A stretch of DNA of 64,000 nt, taken from the NCBI GenBank assembly GCA_045600125.1, contig JAZRXH010000100.1, positions 32,026 to 96,025 on the forward strand, given 5' to 3'. The translations under genes and the position numbers were made by a program. The DNA comes from SIG622 sp045600125. Lineage in GTDB: Bacteria; Bacillota; Clostridia; Oscillospirales; CAG-382. Shown in pieces: positions 16,971 through 25,748 of this stretch; the stretch's first letter is position 1; each line of letters begins with the position of its first letter. The notes under the pieces are model-generated. The model ran no database searches. It saw only the letters and a list, made by a program, of their open reading frames with translations, and had not been told where the DNA came from.

Positions 16971-18293
16971 ATGGACAACGAACAGAAAATGCCGGTGCCC
17001 GTGATCAACGATACCGGGGCGGACGAAAAGGCGAAAAGGGTCATCCGCTACGACTTCACCGTAAAACCCTGGAAGCCCACCTTCCTCATGCTGGTCGCCA
17101 AATGGATCGTAGGCTGGCCCGACCTTGCCAGAAGAAAAACCACCATCAACAAGCACAACATGGAGGACATCGAGGACAAGCCCTATCTTCTCCTCTCCAA
17201 CCACGCCTCCATGGTGGATTTCAGCCTCATGCTCAGGGCGACCCATCCGCATCCCGTGAACAACGTGATGTCCATCGAGTGCTTCCACATCTATACGAAT
17301 CCAGTGTGCAAGATGCTCGGCTGTATGGGCAAGCGCAAGTTCGTACAGGACTTTAACCTCATCCGCAACATCAAATACTGTCTGCATACCCTCGGCGATA
17401 TTTTCTGCATGTACCCGGAGGCAAGGTACTCCCTCGAGGGCAAGACCTCCTATCTTCCCGACTCCCTCGGAAAGCTGGTAAAGCTCATGAAGGTGCCGGT
17501 GGTGGTCTTCAACATGAAGGGCAACTACGTTACCTGCCCCCAGTGGAACAAGCATCAGAAAAAATCCCCGGTGATCGCCGACATGACCCAGATCATCACG
17601 GCAGAGGAGGCGGCGAGCCTTTCCGCCGAGGAGCTGAACGAGAGGATCAAAAAAGCGTTTGAATACGACGACTTCAAATGGCAGAAGGAAAACGGCATCG
17701 TCATCGACCATCCGAAGCGTGCCGAGAACCTGCATAAGCTTCTCTATAAATGCCCGCACTGCAAAAAAGAGTTCGAGATGGCGTCCGCCGGTACCGAGCT
17801 CCGGTGTAAGGCGTGCGGCAGAAGGTGGGAGATGACCGAGCTGGGAGAGCTCCGTGCCAAGGAGGGCGAAACTGAGTTTTCGCACATTCCGGACTGGACC
17901 GACTGGGAAAGAGAATGCGCCGCCGAGGAAATAAGAAACGGCACCTACAAGATCGAGAAAAAGGTGCGGGTCGATACCCTTCCGCATCCGCTGTTTCCCT
18001 ACCGCAAGCAGGGGATCGGTACCTTCCGGCAGGATCTCGAGGGCACGAGGATACTCCTCGACAGCTACTACGGCGGCAAGCCCTTCGAGCTTTTCCGTGC
18101 GGCGGGCGAGCTGGACAGCATCCACATCGAATATGATTTCCGCCATATCAGCGACGCTCTTGAGGTATCGCTTCCCGACGACAGCTTCTGGTGCTTCTTC
18201 GAGAACGACGGCATGATCACCAAGGTCGCCTTCGCCGTGGAGGAGCTGTACAAGCAGAGCTGCGGAAGACTGAACGGAGAAAACGGAAACTGA
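16971..18293 (+). CDS. 1-acylglycerol-3-phosphate acyltransferase-like protein with C-terminal zinc ribbon
   Basis: A 440-aa protein. The N-terminal half is a PlsC-type acyltransferase: the H-x4-D catalytic box is in SNHASMVDFSL, and YPEARYSLEGK occupies the position of the acyl-acceptor motif. After residue ~255 the sequence holds a four-cysteine zinc ribbon (CPHCKKEF, then CKACGRRW). About 150 further residues of unknown fold end with EELYKQSCG. The PlsC family normally ends after the acyltransferase domain, so the fused zinc ribbon is unusual. Start ATG 16971 was preferred over an in-frame TTG at 16938 that lies inside an inverted repeat. Likely a membrane-associated lipid biosynthesis enzyme; substrate not proven. 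Confidence 0.82.
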   Translation: MDNEQKMPVPVINDTGADEKAKRVIRYDFTVKPWKPTFLMLVAKWIVGWPDLARRKTTINKHNMEDIEDKPYLLLSNHASMVDFSLMLRATHPHPVNNVMSIECFHIYTNPVCKMLGCMGKRKFVQDFNLIRNIKYCLHTLGDIFCMYPEARYSLEGKTSYLPDSLGKLVKLMKVPVVVFNMKGNYVTCPQWNKHQKKSPVIADMTQIITAEEAASLSAEELNERIKKAFEYDDFKWQKENGIVIDHPKRAENLHKLLYKCPHCKKEFEMASAGTELRCKACGRRWEMTELGELRAKEGETEFSHIPDWTDWERECAAEEIRNGTYKIEKKVRVDTLPHPLFPYRKQGIGTFRQDLEGTRILLDSYYGGKPFELFRAAGELDSIHIEYDFRHISDALEVSLPDDSFWCFFENDGMITKVAFAVEELYKQSCGRLNGENGN

Positions 18294-18332
18294 CTTTTTG
18301 CACAATCGTAATCACGAAAAGGAGCGATTCTC

Positions 18333-19112
18333 ATGCGCATCATGACAAGCAATATCTGGGGCGATTACTTCGGCAACCCCGTAAGCGTGCGGGAGGGAGA
18401 CCTGCTTTCAGTCTATGAAAAATACAGCCCCGACGTTCTGGGACTGCAGGAAGCCACAAAGGGCTGGTACGACGGAAAAATGTTCCCGGCGCTTTCGGAA
18501 AATTATCTTTTCGTCGGCACCGAGCTTTACGAAAACACGAATTTCGTCCCGCTTCTCGTGAAGAAGGGAAGGTTCGACCTCCGTGCCAAGGGTTACGAAA
18601 TGCTGAACGATACCCCCGACCGCTCCAAGGCGATCACCTGGGCGTATCTTATCGACAAGGAGAGCGGCAAGGGCTTTGCCGTCTGCAACACCCACTTCTG
18701 GTGGAAGGCAGGGGAGGAGCATGAGCTTCTCCGGAAGCAGAACGCCGAGCAGCTCCTTTCGCTGATGCGCACTCTCGAAGCCCGCTTCGCCTGCCCGGTC
18801 TTTGCCTTCGGCGATATGAACTGCAATCTGAAATCCCCCGCCTTTGATTTCTACCGGGAGAACAGAGTAAAACTCCTCGAGCTCTGCGCAAAGGAGACCA
18901 CGACGGCGTGCTCTTATCACTTCGACCCCGTTCTCGGGGAGGACGGAAGGTATCACGGCAAGATGCCCTCCGAAAAGCACGACGTGAACGTGTCCATCGA
19001 CCACATCATCGGCATCGGCGATTTTACAGCCGAAAGGTTTGCCATCGTCACCGACCGGGAGGCGCTCGATGCGACCGACCACTGCCCGGTCTTCACTGAC
19101 GTGGAGATCTGA
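18333..19112 (+). CDS. Endonuclease/exonuclease/phosphatase family protein
   Basis: A 259-aa metal-dependent phosphoesterase of the DNase I-like fold. Family motifs run in order: MTSNIWGD at the start, LGLQEA (metal-binding Glu), NTHFWW (His), FGDMNCNL (Asp-x-Asn) and ATDHCPVF with the terminal catalytic Asp-His. It has no signal peptide. Such proteins act on nucleic acids, phosphoinositide-like molecules or sphingomyelin, so the substrate is undefined. The start is well supported by AAGGAG. It lies 39 bp after the acyltransferase gene and before a terminator. Confidence 0.88.
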   Translation: MRIMTSNIWGDYFGNPVSVREGDLLSVYEKYSPDVLGLQEATKGWYDGKMFPALSENYLFVGTELYENTNFVPLLVKKGRFDLRAKGYEMLNDTPDRSKAITWAYLIDKESGKGFAVCNTHFWWKAGEEHELLRKQNAEQLLSLMRTLEARFACPVFAFGDMNCNLKSPAFDFYRENRVKLLELCAKETTTACSYHFDPVLGEDGRYHGKMPSEKHDVNVSIDHIIGIGDFTAERFAIVTDREALDATDHCPVFTDVEI

Positions 19113-19220
19113 CCGATTTTGCGTTTCTCTTTCAAAAAAGATTTTCCGGGGAAGAGCACCGGAAAACAAGGAGAAAGCAAGGTAAAAACAAGAAAAAGCA
19201 AAAGAGAATACGGAACTCTG

Positions 19221-19262
19221 ACCGCCGTTTTCTTCTCACTCCGGGAGAGGAAACACGGCGGT
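19221..19262 (+). terminator. Intrinsic terminator after the phosphoesterase gene
   Basis: An 8-bp stem ACCGCCGT / ACGGCGGT, extended by a bulged TTTTC / GGAAA pairing, followed by TTTTCCTTTTG. Confidence 0.7.
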
Positions 19263-19385
19263 TTTCCTTTTGCCCTCCGCACCGGCTTTTTGCCGCATTT
19301 TAACGCATTCATCATTGTCCCGTGATTTTTTTACAAAATATGCGGAAATTCGACGAAAAAAGCCCGAATGTACATATTCCCGCCC

Positions 19386-19414
19386 TTGCTTTTTTCTTCC
19401 CATTGTGATATAAT
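19386..19414 (+). promoter_or_regulatory. Promoter of smpB
   Basis: TTGCTT (19386-19391), a 17-bp spacer and TATAAT (19409-19414) with an extended -10 TG. It lies about 150 bp upstream of the smpB start. Confidence 0.65.
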
Positions 19415-19564
19415 ACCGCAGAATGGATATAATGTGCAATGCTGTGCGCTGTCGGCAGGAACGGTAATTTTGTTTCTTTATGTATAATCCCGGAAAAAGG
19501 TTCTGCGCCGAAAAATGGCGGCGGAAGGCAAAGCACCGCAAAAGACGATAAGGGGAGTGAGAAT

Positions 19565-20044
19565 ATGGCAAACAAACCCTCGAAGGACGGCATTTTCATT
19601 GCCGCACAGAATAAAAAAGCATATCACGACTATTTTGTCCTCGAGACCTACGAGGCGGGCATCGAGCTCTTCGGCACCGAGGTAAAGAGCGTCCGTGCCT
19701 CGGGAGTCAACATGAAGGACTCCTACTGTTACATCGAAAAAGGCGAGCTGTATATGTCGGGCGTCCACATCAGCCCCTACGAAAAAGGCAATATCTTCAA
19801 CAAGGACCCTCTGCGGATCCGCCGCCTTCTGATGCACAAGCGGGAGATCATGAAGCTCTTCGGCAGAGTCGGCACCGAGGGTGTGACCCTCGTTCCGCTG
19901 AAAATGTACTTCAAGGGCTCGAAGGTCAAGGCGGAGATTGGCCTTTGCAAGGGTAAAAAGCTCTACGACAAGCGGGACGATGCCGCAAGGAAGCAGGCGC
20001 AGCGGGATATCGACCGCTACACCAAGGAAAACGACAGATACTGA
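19565..20044 (+). CDS. smpB: SsrA-binding protein SmpB
   Basis: A 159-aa tmRNA-binding protein that brings tmRNA to stalled ribosomes for trans-translation. Family motifs are clear: NKKAYHDYFVLETYEAGI, LFGTEVKSVRASGVNMKDSY, HISPYEKGN and the end GKKLYDKRDDAARK. The start is the ATG at 19565, preceded by AAGGGGAG; the reading frame continues upstream but without homology. The usual neighbour rnr is absent and no tmRNA gene was recognised nearby. The next gene (YifB-like) begins 61 bp downstream. Confidence 0.96.
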   Translation: MANKPSKDGIFIAAQNKKAYHDYFVLETYEAGIELFGTEVKSVRASGVNMKDSYCYIEKGELYMSGVHISPYEKGNIFNKDPLRIRRLLMHKREIMKLFGRVGTEGVTLVPLKMYFKGSKVKAEIGLCKGKKLYDKRDDAARKQAQRDIDRYTKENDRY

Positions 20045-20105
20045 TTTTTGTTTTTCCCCGAAGAGGAAAAGAGGAGAAAACGAAAAAACGGAAGGAAAGA
20101 AAGGC

Positions 20106-21641
20106 ATGCTTTCAAAAGTAAAGAGCGCCGCCATATACGGGATCGAGGGCTGCGTGGTGGACGTTGAGTGCTACTGCACCAACAACATCCCGCATTTCGA
20201 GCTGGTCGGTCTTCCCGATACGTCGGTGCGTGAATCCTATAACCGGATACGGGCGGCGATCAAGAACTCGGATATCCCGTTCCCGCCCATGAGCATCACC
20301 GTGAACCTTGCCCCGGCGGATATGCTGAAGCAGGGCACGGCTTACGATGCGGCGATCCTCGTGTCCATCCTCAAATGCACCGAGCTCTGCGAGTGCGATC
20401 TTGACGGCAAGTGCTTCGCCGGAGAGCTTTCTCTCGGCGGTGAGCTGCGGCACACGAACGGTATCCTCGCCATGACCATTGCGGCAAGGAATGCGGGGCT
20501 TCGTGAGATGTACGTGCCCATGGACAACGTGCCGGAGGCTTCGGTGGTGGACGGCATCGACGTGTACGGCGTGCCGGACGTGACCACCCTCGTGCTGCAT
20601 CTTCTCAAAGGCGGCATTCTGAAGAAAGCCGAATGCGACAGAGATGCTCTCTTCAGGCTCTCCTACGAGGGCATGGCGGATTTTGCCGACGTAAAAGGGC
20701 AGGAGACGGTGAAAAAAGCCATCGAGGTCGCAGCGGCGGGCATGCACAATATACTGCTGATCGGTCCTCCCGGCACCGGAAAGAGTATGCTGGCAAAGCG
20801 TATCCCCGGTATCCTGCCGCCCATGGATTTTGAAGAATCGCTCCGGACAACCGCCGTTTATTCGGCGGCGGGAATGCTGGGAAGCGGGCAGGCGATGATC
20901 ACAAGACGACCCTTCCGTTCCCCTCATCACACCATGTCGGCGGCGGGTCTTGTGGGCGGAGGAAAGATCCCTCAGCCCGGCGAGGTCTCTCTTGCGGACA
21001 ACGGCGTGCTTTTCCTCGACGAGCTCCCCGAGTTCCCGAAGGACGTGACCGAGGGACTGCGGCAGCCTCTTGAGGACGGGCAGGTGGTCATTACGAGAGT
21101 GAACGGAAAGTTCACCTTCCCCTGCCGCTTTATGCTGGTGGCGGCGATGAACCCCTGCAAGTGCGGATACTACGGCCATCCCACAAAGCCGTGTACCTGC
21201 CCCAAGGGCTCGATATCCAAATACCTTGCCAAAATATCGGGACCGCTCCTCGACCGAATGGACGTGCAGATCGAGGTGCCCTCCCTTACCTACGACGCTC
21301 TTGCCGAGCCGGCTCCTTCCGAAAGCAGTGAGAAGGTACGGGAGAGAGTGCTGGACGCCCGGGAGATCATGACAAAGCGCTATGCGGGCACCGGTGTCAT
21401 CGCCAACGGCGACCTGCCTCCCGCCCTCATCCGGAAATACTGTATCCTCGAGGACGATGCGGCATCGCTTCTGAAGGTCTCCTTCGATAAGCTCGGACTT
21501 TCCGCAAGAGGCTACGACCGTATCCTCCGGGTATCGAGGACGGTGGCGGATATGGCAAAGAGCGAAAAGATCAAGCGGGAGCACATTGCGCAGGCGATCC
21601 AGTACCGGAGCCTTGACAGAAAGTACTGGAGCAACATCTGA
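20106..21641 (+). CDS. YifB/ComM-family Mg-chelatase-like AAA+ ATPase
   Basis: A 511-aa ATPase. The N-terminal ChlI-like lobe (FELVGLPDTSVRESYNRIRA, VNLAPADMLKQGTAYD) is followed by the Walker A GPPGTGKSML at ~220 and the Walker B VLFLDELPEF. RSPHHTMSAAGLVGGG and a four-cysteine insert (NPCKCGYYGHPTKPCTCP) are also typical. ComM in naturally competent bacteria is a branch-migration helicase that helps integrate imported DNA; in other lineages its role is unclear. The start follows GGAAGGAAAG. It sits between smpB and a GyrB-like gene. Confidence 0.94.
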   Translation: MLSKVKSAAIYGIEGCVVDVECYCTNNIPHFELVGLPDTSVRESYNRIRAAIKNSDIPFPPMSITVNLAPADMLKQGTAYDAAILVSILKCTELCECDLDGKCFAGELSLGGELRHTNGILAMTIAARNAGLREMYVPMDNVPEASVVDGIDVYGVPDVTTLVLHLLKGGILKKAECDRDALFRLSYEGMADFADVKGQETVKKAIEVAAAGMHNILLIGPPGTGKSMLAKRIPGILPPMDFEESLRTTAVYSAAGMLGSGQAMITRRPFRSPHHTMSAAGLVGGGKIPQPGEVSLADNGVLFLDELPEFPKDVTEGLRQPLEDGQVVITRVNGKFTFPCRFMLVAAMNPCKCGYYGHPTKPCTCPKGSISKYLAKISGPLLDRMDVQIEVPSLTYDALAEPAPSESSEKVRERVLDAREIMTKRYAGTGVIANGDLPPALIRKYCILEDDAASLLKVSFDKLGLSARGYDRILRVSRTVADMAKSEKIKREHIAQAIQYRSLDRKYWSNI

Positions 21642-21708
21642 GAAACCGAAAACGTAAAGACAAAGCGAACGAATAAACCACAAACAAAAAGAAAACGGAG
21701 AAAGACAA

Positions 21709-23859
21709 GTGGCTGATACGAATACGACGAAAAAGAAACAGACCAAAGAATACGGCGAAAACAGCATATCCTCCCTGAAGGGGCCGGAACAGGTCCGGAA
21801 GCGCCCGGCGGTCATCTTCGGCTCGGACGGCCTCGACGGCTGTGAGCACTGCTTCTTCGAGATCCTCTCCAACTCCATCGACGAGGCGAAGGCGGGCTAC
21901 GGCGATAAGATCATCGTCACGGTGACAAAGGACATGACCCTCACCGTGGAGGACTTCGGACGGGGCGTGCCCCTCGACTGGAACGAAAACGAGCAGAAGT
22001 ACAACTGGGAGCTGGTCTACTGCACCATGTACGCCGGCGGCAAATACAACAACGACGACGGCGAGGCGTATGAATATTCCCTCGGACTCAACGGACTCGG
22101 CGCCTGCGCAACCCAGTTCGCCTCCGAGTTCATGAACGTCACCAGCTACCGAAAAAACGCCAAATACGAAATACACTTTGAAAAGGGCTTCCCGAAGGGC
22201 GAGCTTGTAAAGTCCGAGCCGAACCGCAAACGGACCGGCACCGTCACCACATGGAAGCCGGACTTAGAGGTCTTCACCGACATCTACTTCTCGAAGGACT
22301 TCGTCATCGGCGTCCTCAAAAAGCAGGCGGTGGTCAATTCCAACCTCACCCTGGTTCTGAAATACGAGGAAGCGGACGGAAAGTTCGACACCATGGAATT
22401 CCTCTATAAGCGGGGCATCGAAGACTACGTGGACGAGCTTCTCAGCTCCCCCGATAAGGTGCGCATTGCCGAGATGGCTGCCGAAAACGGCGGCAAGGAC
22501 TCCGACGAGGACGACGACAGCGAGGCAGCCATGAAGGCGGCTCTCGAAAAAGAGGAAAAGGACGAGGCGGCGGATTCCGAACCCGTTTCCTATGCCCTCA
22601 CAAAGCCACAGTATATCTCCTGCGAGAGAGCGGGACGGGACAGAGAGGACCTGCCGGAATACAAGCTGAAGATCGAGGCGGTGTTCTGCTTCTCGAACTA
22701 CGTGAATACCGTGGAGTTCTACCATAATTCCTCCTTCCTCGAGCACGGCGGCGCCCCGGATAAAGCGACGAGAAGCGCCTTCGTCCGTGCCTTCGATAAG
22801 TACATCAAGGCGCAGAACAAATACTCCAGGAACGAGTCGAAGATCTCCTACAACGACATCGAGGAGACTCTCGTGTTCGTGGTCAACTCCCACTCCACGA
22901 GAACGTCTTATGAGAATCAGACGAAAAAGGCCATCACCAATACCTTCATCGCCGAGGCGATGACCGACTTCTTCGAGCATTCCCTCGAGGTCTACTTTGC
23001 GGAGAACCCCAAGGAAGCCGAGAAGATCGCCGCTCAGATTCTCGTCAATAAGCGCAGCCGTGAAAACGTGGAGAAGGCACGGATCGAGATCAAGAAAAAG
23101 CTCACCGGCGGCAACCTTTCCTCCATCGCCGACCGGGTGGAGAAGTTCGTCAACTGCCGCTCGAAGGATGCGGAGAAGAAAGAGCTTTACATCGTAGAGG
23201 GCGACTCCGCCATGACCTCGGTAAAGCACGCCCGTGACCCGGAATTTCAGGCGGTCATGCCGGTCAGAGGCAAGACCCTCAACTGCATGAAGAGCACCTA
23301 CGACAAGATCTTCGCCAGCAAGATCATCGTGGACCTTCTCAAGGTCATCGGATGCGGCGTGGAGATCAAGGCAAAGGGAAACAAGAACCTTTCACAGTTC
23401 AGCCTCGAATCGCTCCGGTGGAACAAGATTATCATCTGCACCGATGCCGACGAGGACGGCTACCAGATAAGGACGCTGATCCTCACTATGTTCTACCGGC
23501 TTCTTCCTACCCTTATCCGCATGGGCAAGGTGTACATCGCCGAGTCGCCTCTGTTTGAGATACGGGTCAAGGACAAGAGCTACTACGCCTACACCGAAAA
23601 GGAAAAGGTCGAGATCCTCTCAAAACTCGGGGACGCCAAGTACATCATCCAGCGCTCGAAGGGTCTCGGTGAGAACGACGCCGAAATGATGTCCTTCACC
23701 ACCATGTCGCCCGCCACGAGAAGACTCATCAAGATCGTCCCGGAGGACGAGGCGGCAACGCTCCAGATGTTCAACACCCTCCTCGGTGACGACATCTTCG
23801 CAAGAAAAGCCTTCATCTCCGCCCACGGCGCCGAATACATCGAGCTCGCCGACGTGTGA
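21709..23859 (+). CDS. Type IIA topoisomerase ATPase subunit (GyrB/ParE-like, divergent)
   Basis: A 716-aa protein starting at GTG. The GHKL ATPase domain shows EILSNSIDEAKAGYGDKI, DFGRGVPLDW and LGLNGLGACATQFAS. The transducer follows. The TOPRIM domain has VEGDSAMTSVKHARD at ~497, VRGKTLNCMKS and the metal site DADEDGYQIRT at ~580. Canonical GyrB/ParE read EGDSAGGSAKQGRD and TDADVDGAHIRT at these sites, so this is a diverged paralogue. An acidic, low-complexity stretch at residues ~265-292 looks inserted in the transducer. A GyrA/ParC-like partner, usually the next gene, is missing: the following gene is a HAD hydrolase. It may pair with a subunit encoded elsewhere. Confidence 0.85.
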   Translation: MADTNTTKKKQTKEYGENSISSLKGPEQVRKRPAVIFGSDGLDGCEHCFFEILSNSIDEAKAGYGDKIIVTVTKDMTLTVEDFGRGVPLDWNENEQKYNWELVYCTMYAGGKYNNDDGEAYEYSLGLNGLGACATQFASEFMNVTSYRKNAKYEIHFEKGFPKGELVKSEPNRKRTGTVTTWKPDLEVFTDIYFSKDFVIGVLKKQAVVNSNLTLVLKYEEADGKFDTMEFLYKRGIEDYVDELLSSPDKVRIAEMAAENGGKDSDEDDDSEAAMKAALEKEEKDEAADSEPVSYALTKPQYISCERAGRDREDLPEYKLKIEAVFCFSNYVNTVEFYHNSSFLEHGGAPDKATRSAFVRAFDKYIKAQNKYSRNESKISYNDIEETLVFVVNSHSTRTSYENQTKKAITNTFIAEAMTDFFEHSLEVYFAENPKEAEKIAAQILVNKRSRENVEKARIEIKKKLTGGNLSSIADRVEKFVNCRSKDAEKKELYIVEGDSAMTSVKHARDPEFQAVMPVRGKTLNCMKSTYDKIFASKIIVDLLKVIGCGVEIKAKGNKNLSQFSLESLRWNKIIICTDADEDGYQIRTLILTMFYRLLPTLIRMGKVYIAESPLFEIRVKDKSYYAYTEKEKVEILSKLGDAKYIIQRSKGLGENDAEMMSFTTMSPATRRLIKIVPEDEAATLQMFNTLLGDDIFARKAFISAHGAEYIELADV

Positions 23860-23925
23860 GAAATGCCGCAGAAAAACGGAAAAAACAAAAGCAGCCGAAA
23901 CGGCAGGCAGCAAAGGAAAGAGAAA

Positions 23926-24735
23926 ATGGGTAAATTTGACGGCTGGACGATGGTCACCGACCTCGACGGCACCTTCACGAGAGAGAAGGAAATCTGCGGT
24001 GAAAACCGTGAATACGTAAAATACTTTCAGGAAAACGGCGGCGTTTTCACCGTCGCCACCGGAAGACTCCGCCACTATATCGACGAGTTTTCGGACTTTA
24101 TGCCCAACGCACCGGTCATCTCGCACAACGGAGCGGTCGTATACGACCGGAGGAGCGACCGGGTGCTTTACAAGTCGCCTCTCAAGGTCTCGGTGAGCGA
24201 GGTGAACGATTTTATTATGAGCTTCGACTCCTGCGCCAGCGTCTCGATGCACGACCTCGACCACAGCCGACTTTACGGCGTCGATGAGACACCGGCGGAC
24301 AACTGCTGGTATAAGGGCGTTGCATGGGGCTTTACCGATGCGGAAAAAGCGACCCTTCTGCGGAACGCTCTCGCCCAAAAGTACGGCAGCGTGTGCGAGG
24401 TGTTCAAGTCCTGGAATACGGGCGTGGAATATCTTGATTTCGGCGTGAACAAGGGCAGGGCGCTGACCGAGCTCAAAAAGCACCTCGGCAGTGCGGCAAA
24501 ATATACCGTTGCCTTCGGCGACGAGGAGAACGACGCCAAAATGCTGCAAAGCGCCGACTTCGGCTTTACCGTGGAAAACGGTTCGGAGGCGGCAAAGAAA
24601 GCGGCGTGCGAGACCCTTCCGCATTATACCACCGGGGTCATTGCCCTTGTGATAAAGCGTCTTGACGAAGGACTTGACAGCGCCGGCACCCCGAAGGACG
24701 GCTTCTGTCTTGTACATAAAGCAGAAGAGGCTTGA
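23926..24735 (+). CDS. HAD-superfamily Cof-type phosphatase
   Basis: A 269-aa cytoplasmic phosphatase. Motif I is TDLDGTFT (nucleophile Asp), followed by GVFTVATGR (motif II region), VISHNGAVVYD, then NKGRALTELKKHLG and FGDEENDAKML (motif IV metal-binding acids). The C2-type cap and the NGSEAAKKAA end are typical of Cof-like sugar or nucleotide phosphatases. The substrate cannot be told from sequence. The ATG at 23926 follows AAAGGAAAG; the open frame upstream is Lys/Asn-rich and not conserved. Confidence 0.9.
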   Translation: MGKFDGWTMVTDLDGTFTREKEICGENREYVKYFQENGGVFTVATGRLRHYIDEFSDFMPNAPVISHNGAVVYDRRSDRVLYKSPLKVSVSEVNDFIMSFDSCASVSMHDLDHSRLYGVDETPADNCWYKGVAWGFTDAEKATLLRNALAQKYGSVCEVFKSWNTGVEYLDFGVNKGRALTELKKHLGSAAKYTVAFGDEENDAKMLQSADFGFTVENGSEAAKKAACETLPHYTTGVIALVIKRLDEGLDSAGTPKDGFCLVHKAEEA

Positions 24736-24784
24736 AAAATCAAAACGGACGATAAGCGAAACGAAGAAATAAAGGACAGTACGT

Positions 24785-25660
24785 ATGTGGAAATCAGAAC
24801 AGTGGAAGGACTATGAGCTTCTCGACACCTCCGACGGCGAAAGGCTGGAAAGGTGGGGCGACGTGATCCTCGTCCGTCCTGACCCGCAGGTCATCTGGCA
24901 GAACTGCAAGAGACATAAGCTTTGGAACGAATACGACGCAAGATATATCCGCTCCTCCAAAGGCGGCGGCGAATGGGATGTCAGAAGTCTTCCGAAGGAA
25001 AAAACGGAAAACGGCTGGACGATCCGGAAGGGAGACCTTTCCTTCCGCATAAAGCCTACCGGCTTCAAGCACACCGGCGTGTTCCCGGAGCAGGCGGTGA
25101 ACTGGGAGTGGATGGACGAAAAGATTCGGAAGGAGTCGAAGCCCGTCTCGGTGCTCAACCTCTTCGCCTATACCGGCGGCGCAACCATCGCCTGTGCGGC
25201 GGCGGGAGCCTCGGTGTGCCACGTGGACGCCTCAAAGGGCATCGTAGCGTGGGCAAAGGAGAACGCCGAGCTTTCGGGACTGAAAGACGCTCCCATCCGC
25301 TACATCGTGGACGACTGCAAGAAATTCCTCGAGCGGGAGATCCGCCGGGGACATCATTACGACGGACTCATCATGGACCCGCCCTCCTACGGCAGAGGCC
25401 CCGGCGGGGAGGTCTGGAAGCTGGAGGACGGCATCTGCGAGCTCCTTTCGCTGGCAGTCAGGGTCATGAGCGAGAAGCCGCTGTTCTTCCTCGTCAATTC
25501 CTATACCACCGGACTTTCGGCGTCCACCGTGGGCTATCTTCTGAACCTCTACATGAAGGACTTCGGAGGAAAGGTCACGGCAGAGGAGATCGGCATCCCC
25601 GTTACGGCGAGCGGCATGCCTCTTCCCGCCGGTGCCAGCGCCCGCTGGGAGAGAGAATGA
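24785..25660 (+). CDS. Class I SAM-dependent methyltransferase (rRNA MTase type)
   Basis: A 291-aa protein. It has an N-terminal substrate-recognition part (VILVRPDPQVIW) and a Rossmann-type methyltransferase domain. Motif I is LNLFAYTGGATIACAAAGA, followed by VDASKGIVAWAKENAELSG and the catalytic DPPSYGRGPGG, an Asp-Pro-Pro-Ser/Tyr motif seen in N- or C-methylating RNA enzymes related to RlmI/RlmL. The likely substrate is 23S rRNA, but the position cannot be assigned. It precedes the ECF energy module. Confidence 0.85.
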   Translation: MWKSEQWKDYELLDTSDGERLERWGDVILVRPDPQVIWQNCKRHKLWNEYDARYIRSSKGGGEWDVRSLPKEKTENGWTIRKGDLSFRIKPTGFKHTGVFPEQAVNWEWMDEKIRKESKPVSVLNLFAYTGGATIACAAAGASVCHVDASKGIVAWAKENAELSGLKDAPIRYIVDDCKKFLEREIRRGHHYDGLIMDPPSYGRGPGGEVWKLEDGICELLSLAVRVMSEKPLFFLVNSYTTGLSASTVGYLLNLYMKDFGGKVTAEEIGIPVTASGMPLPAGASARWERE

Positions 25661-25748
25661 CCGCACGGCGGCGCAAAGGCACGAAAGCACGGAAGAACGG
25701 AAGAACGGCAGCACGGAAGAAAACAGACAACGACAAGAGGTAGTTACA

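Larger units (their letters stand above)
19113..19564. other. Intergenic region before smpB (terminator, promoter, no gene)
   Basis: A 452-bp gap. It contains the terminator at 19221-19262 and the smpB promoter at 19386-19414. A second TATAAT at 19428-19433 could be an alternative -10. Short open frames here have no ribosome sites and unnatural composition, so I see no gene. Confidence 0.6.

Noticed and set aside
19119..19325. A 68-codon frame between the phosphoesterase gene and smpB
   Set aside because: It spans a terminator, has no ribosome site and resembles no protein.
25632..25748. In-frame N-terminal extension of ecfA1
   Set aside because: It overlaps the methyltransferase gene, encodes a charged low-complexity stretch and is not family-like; the TTG at 25749 has a ribosome site.
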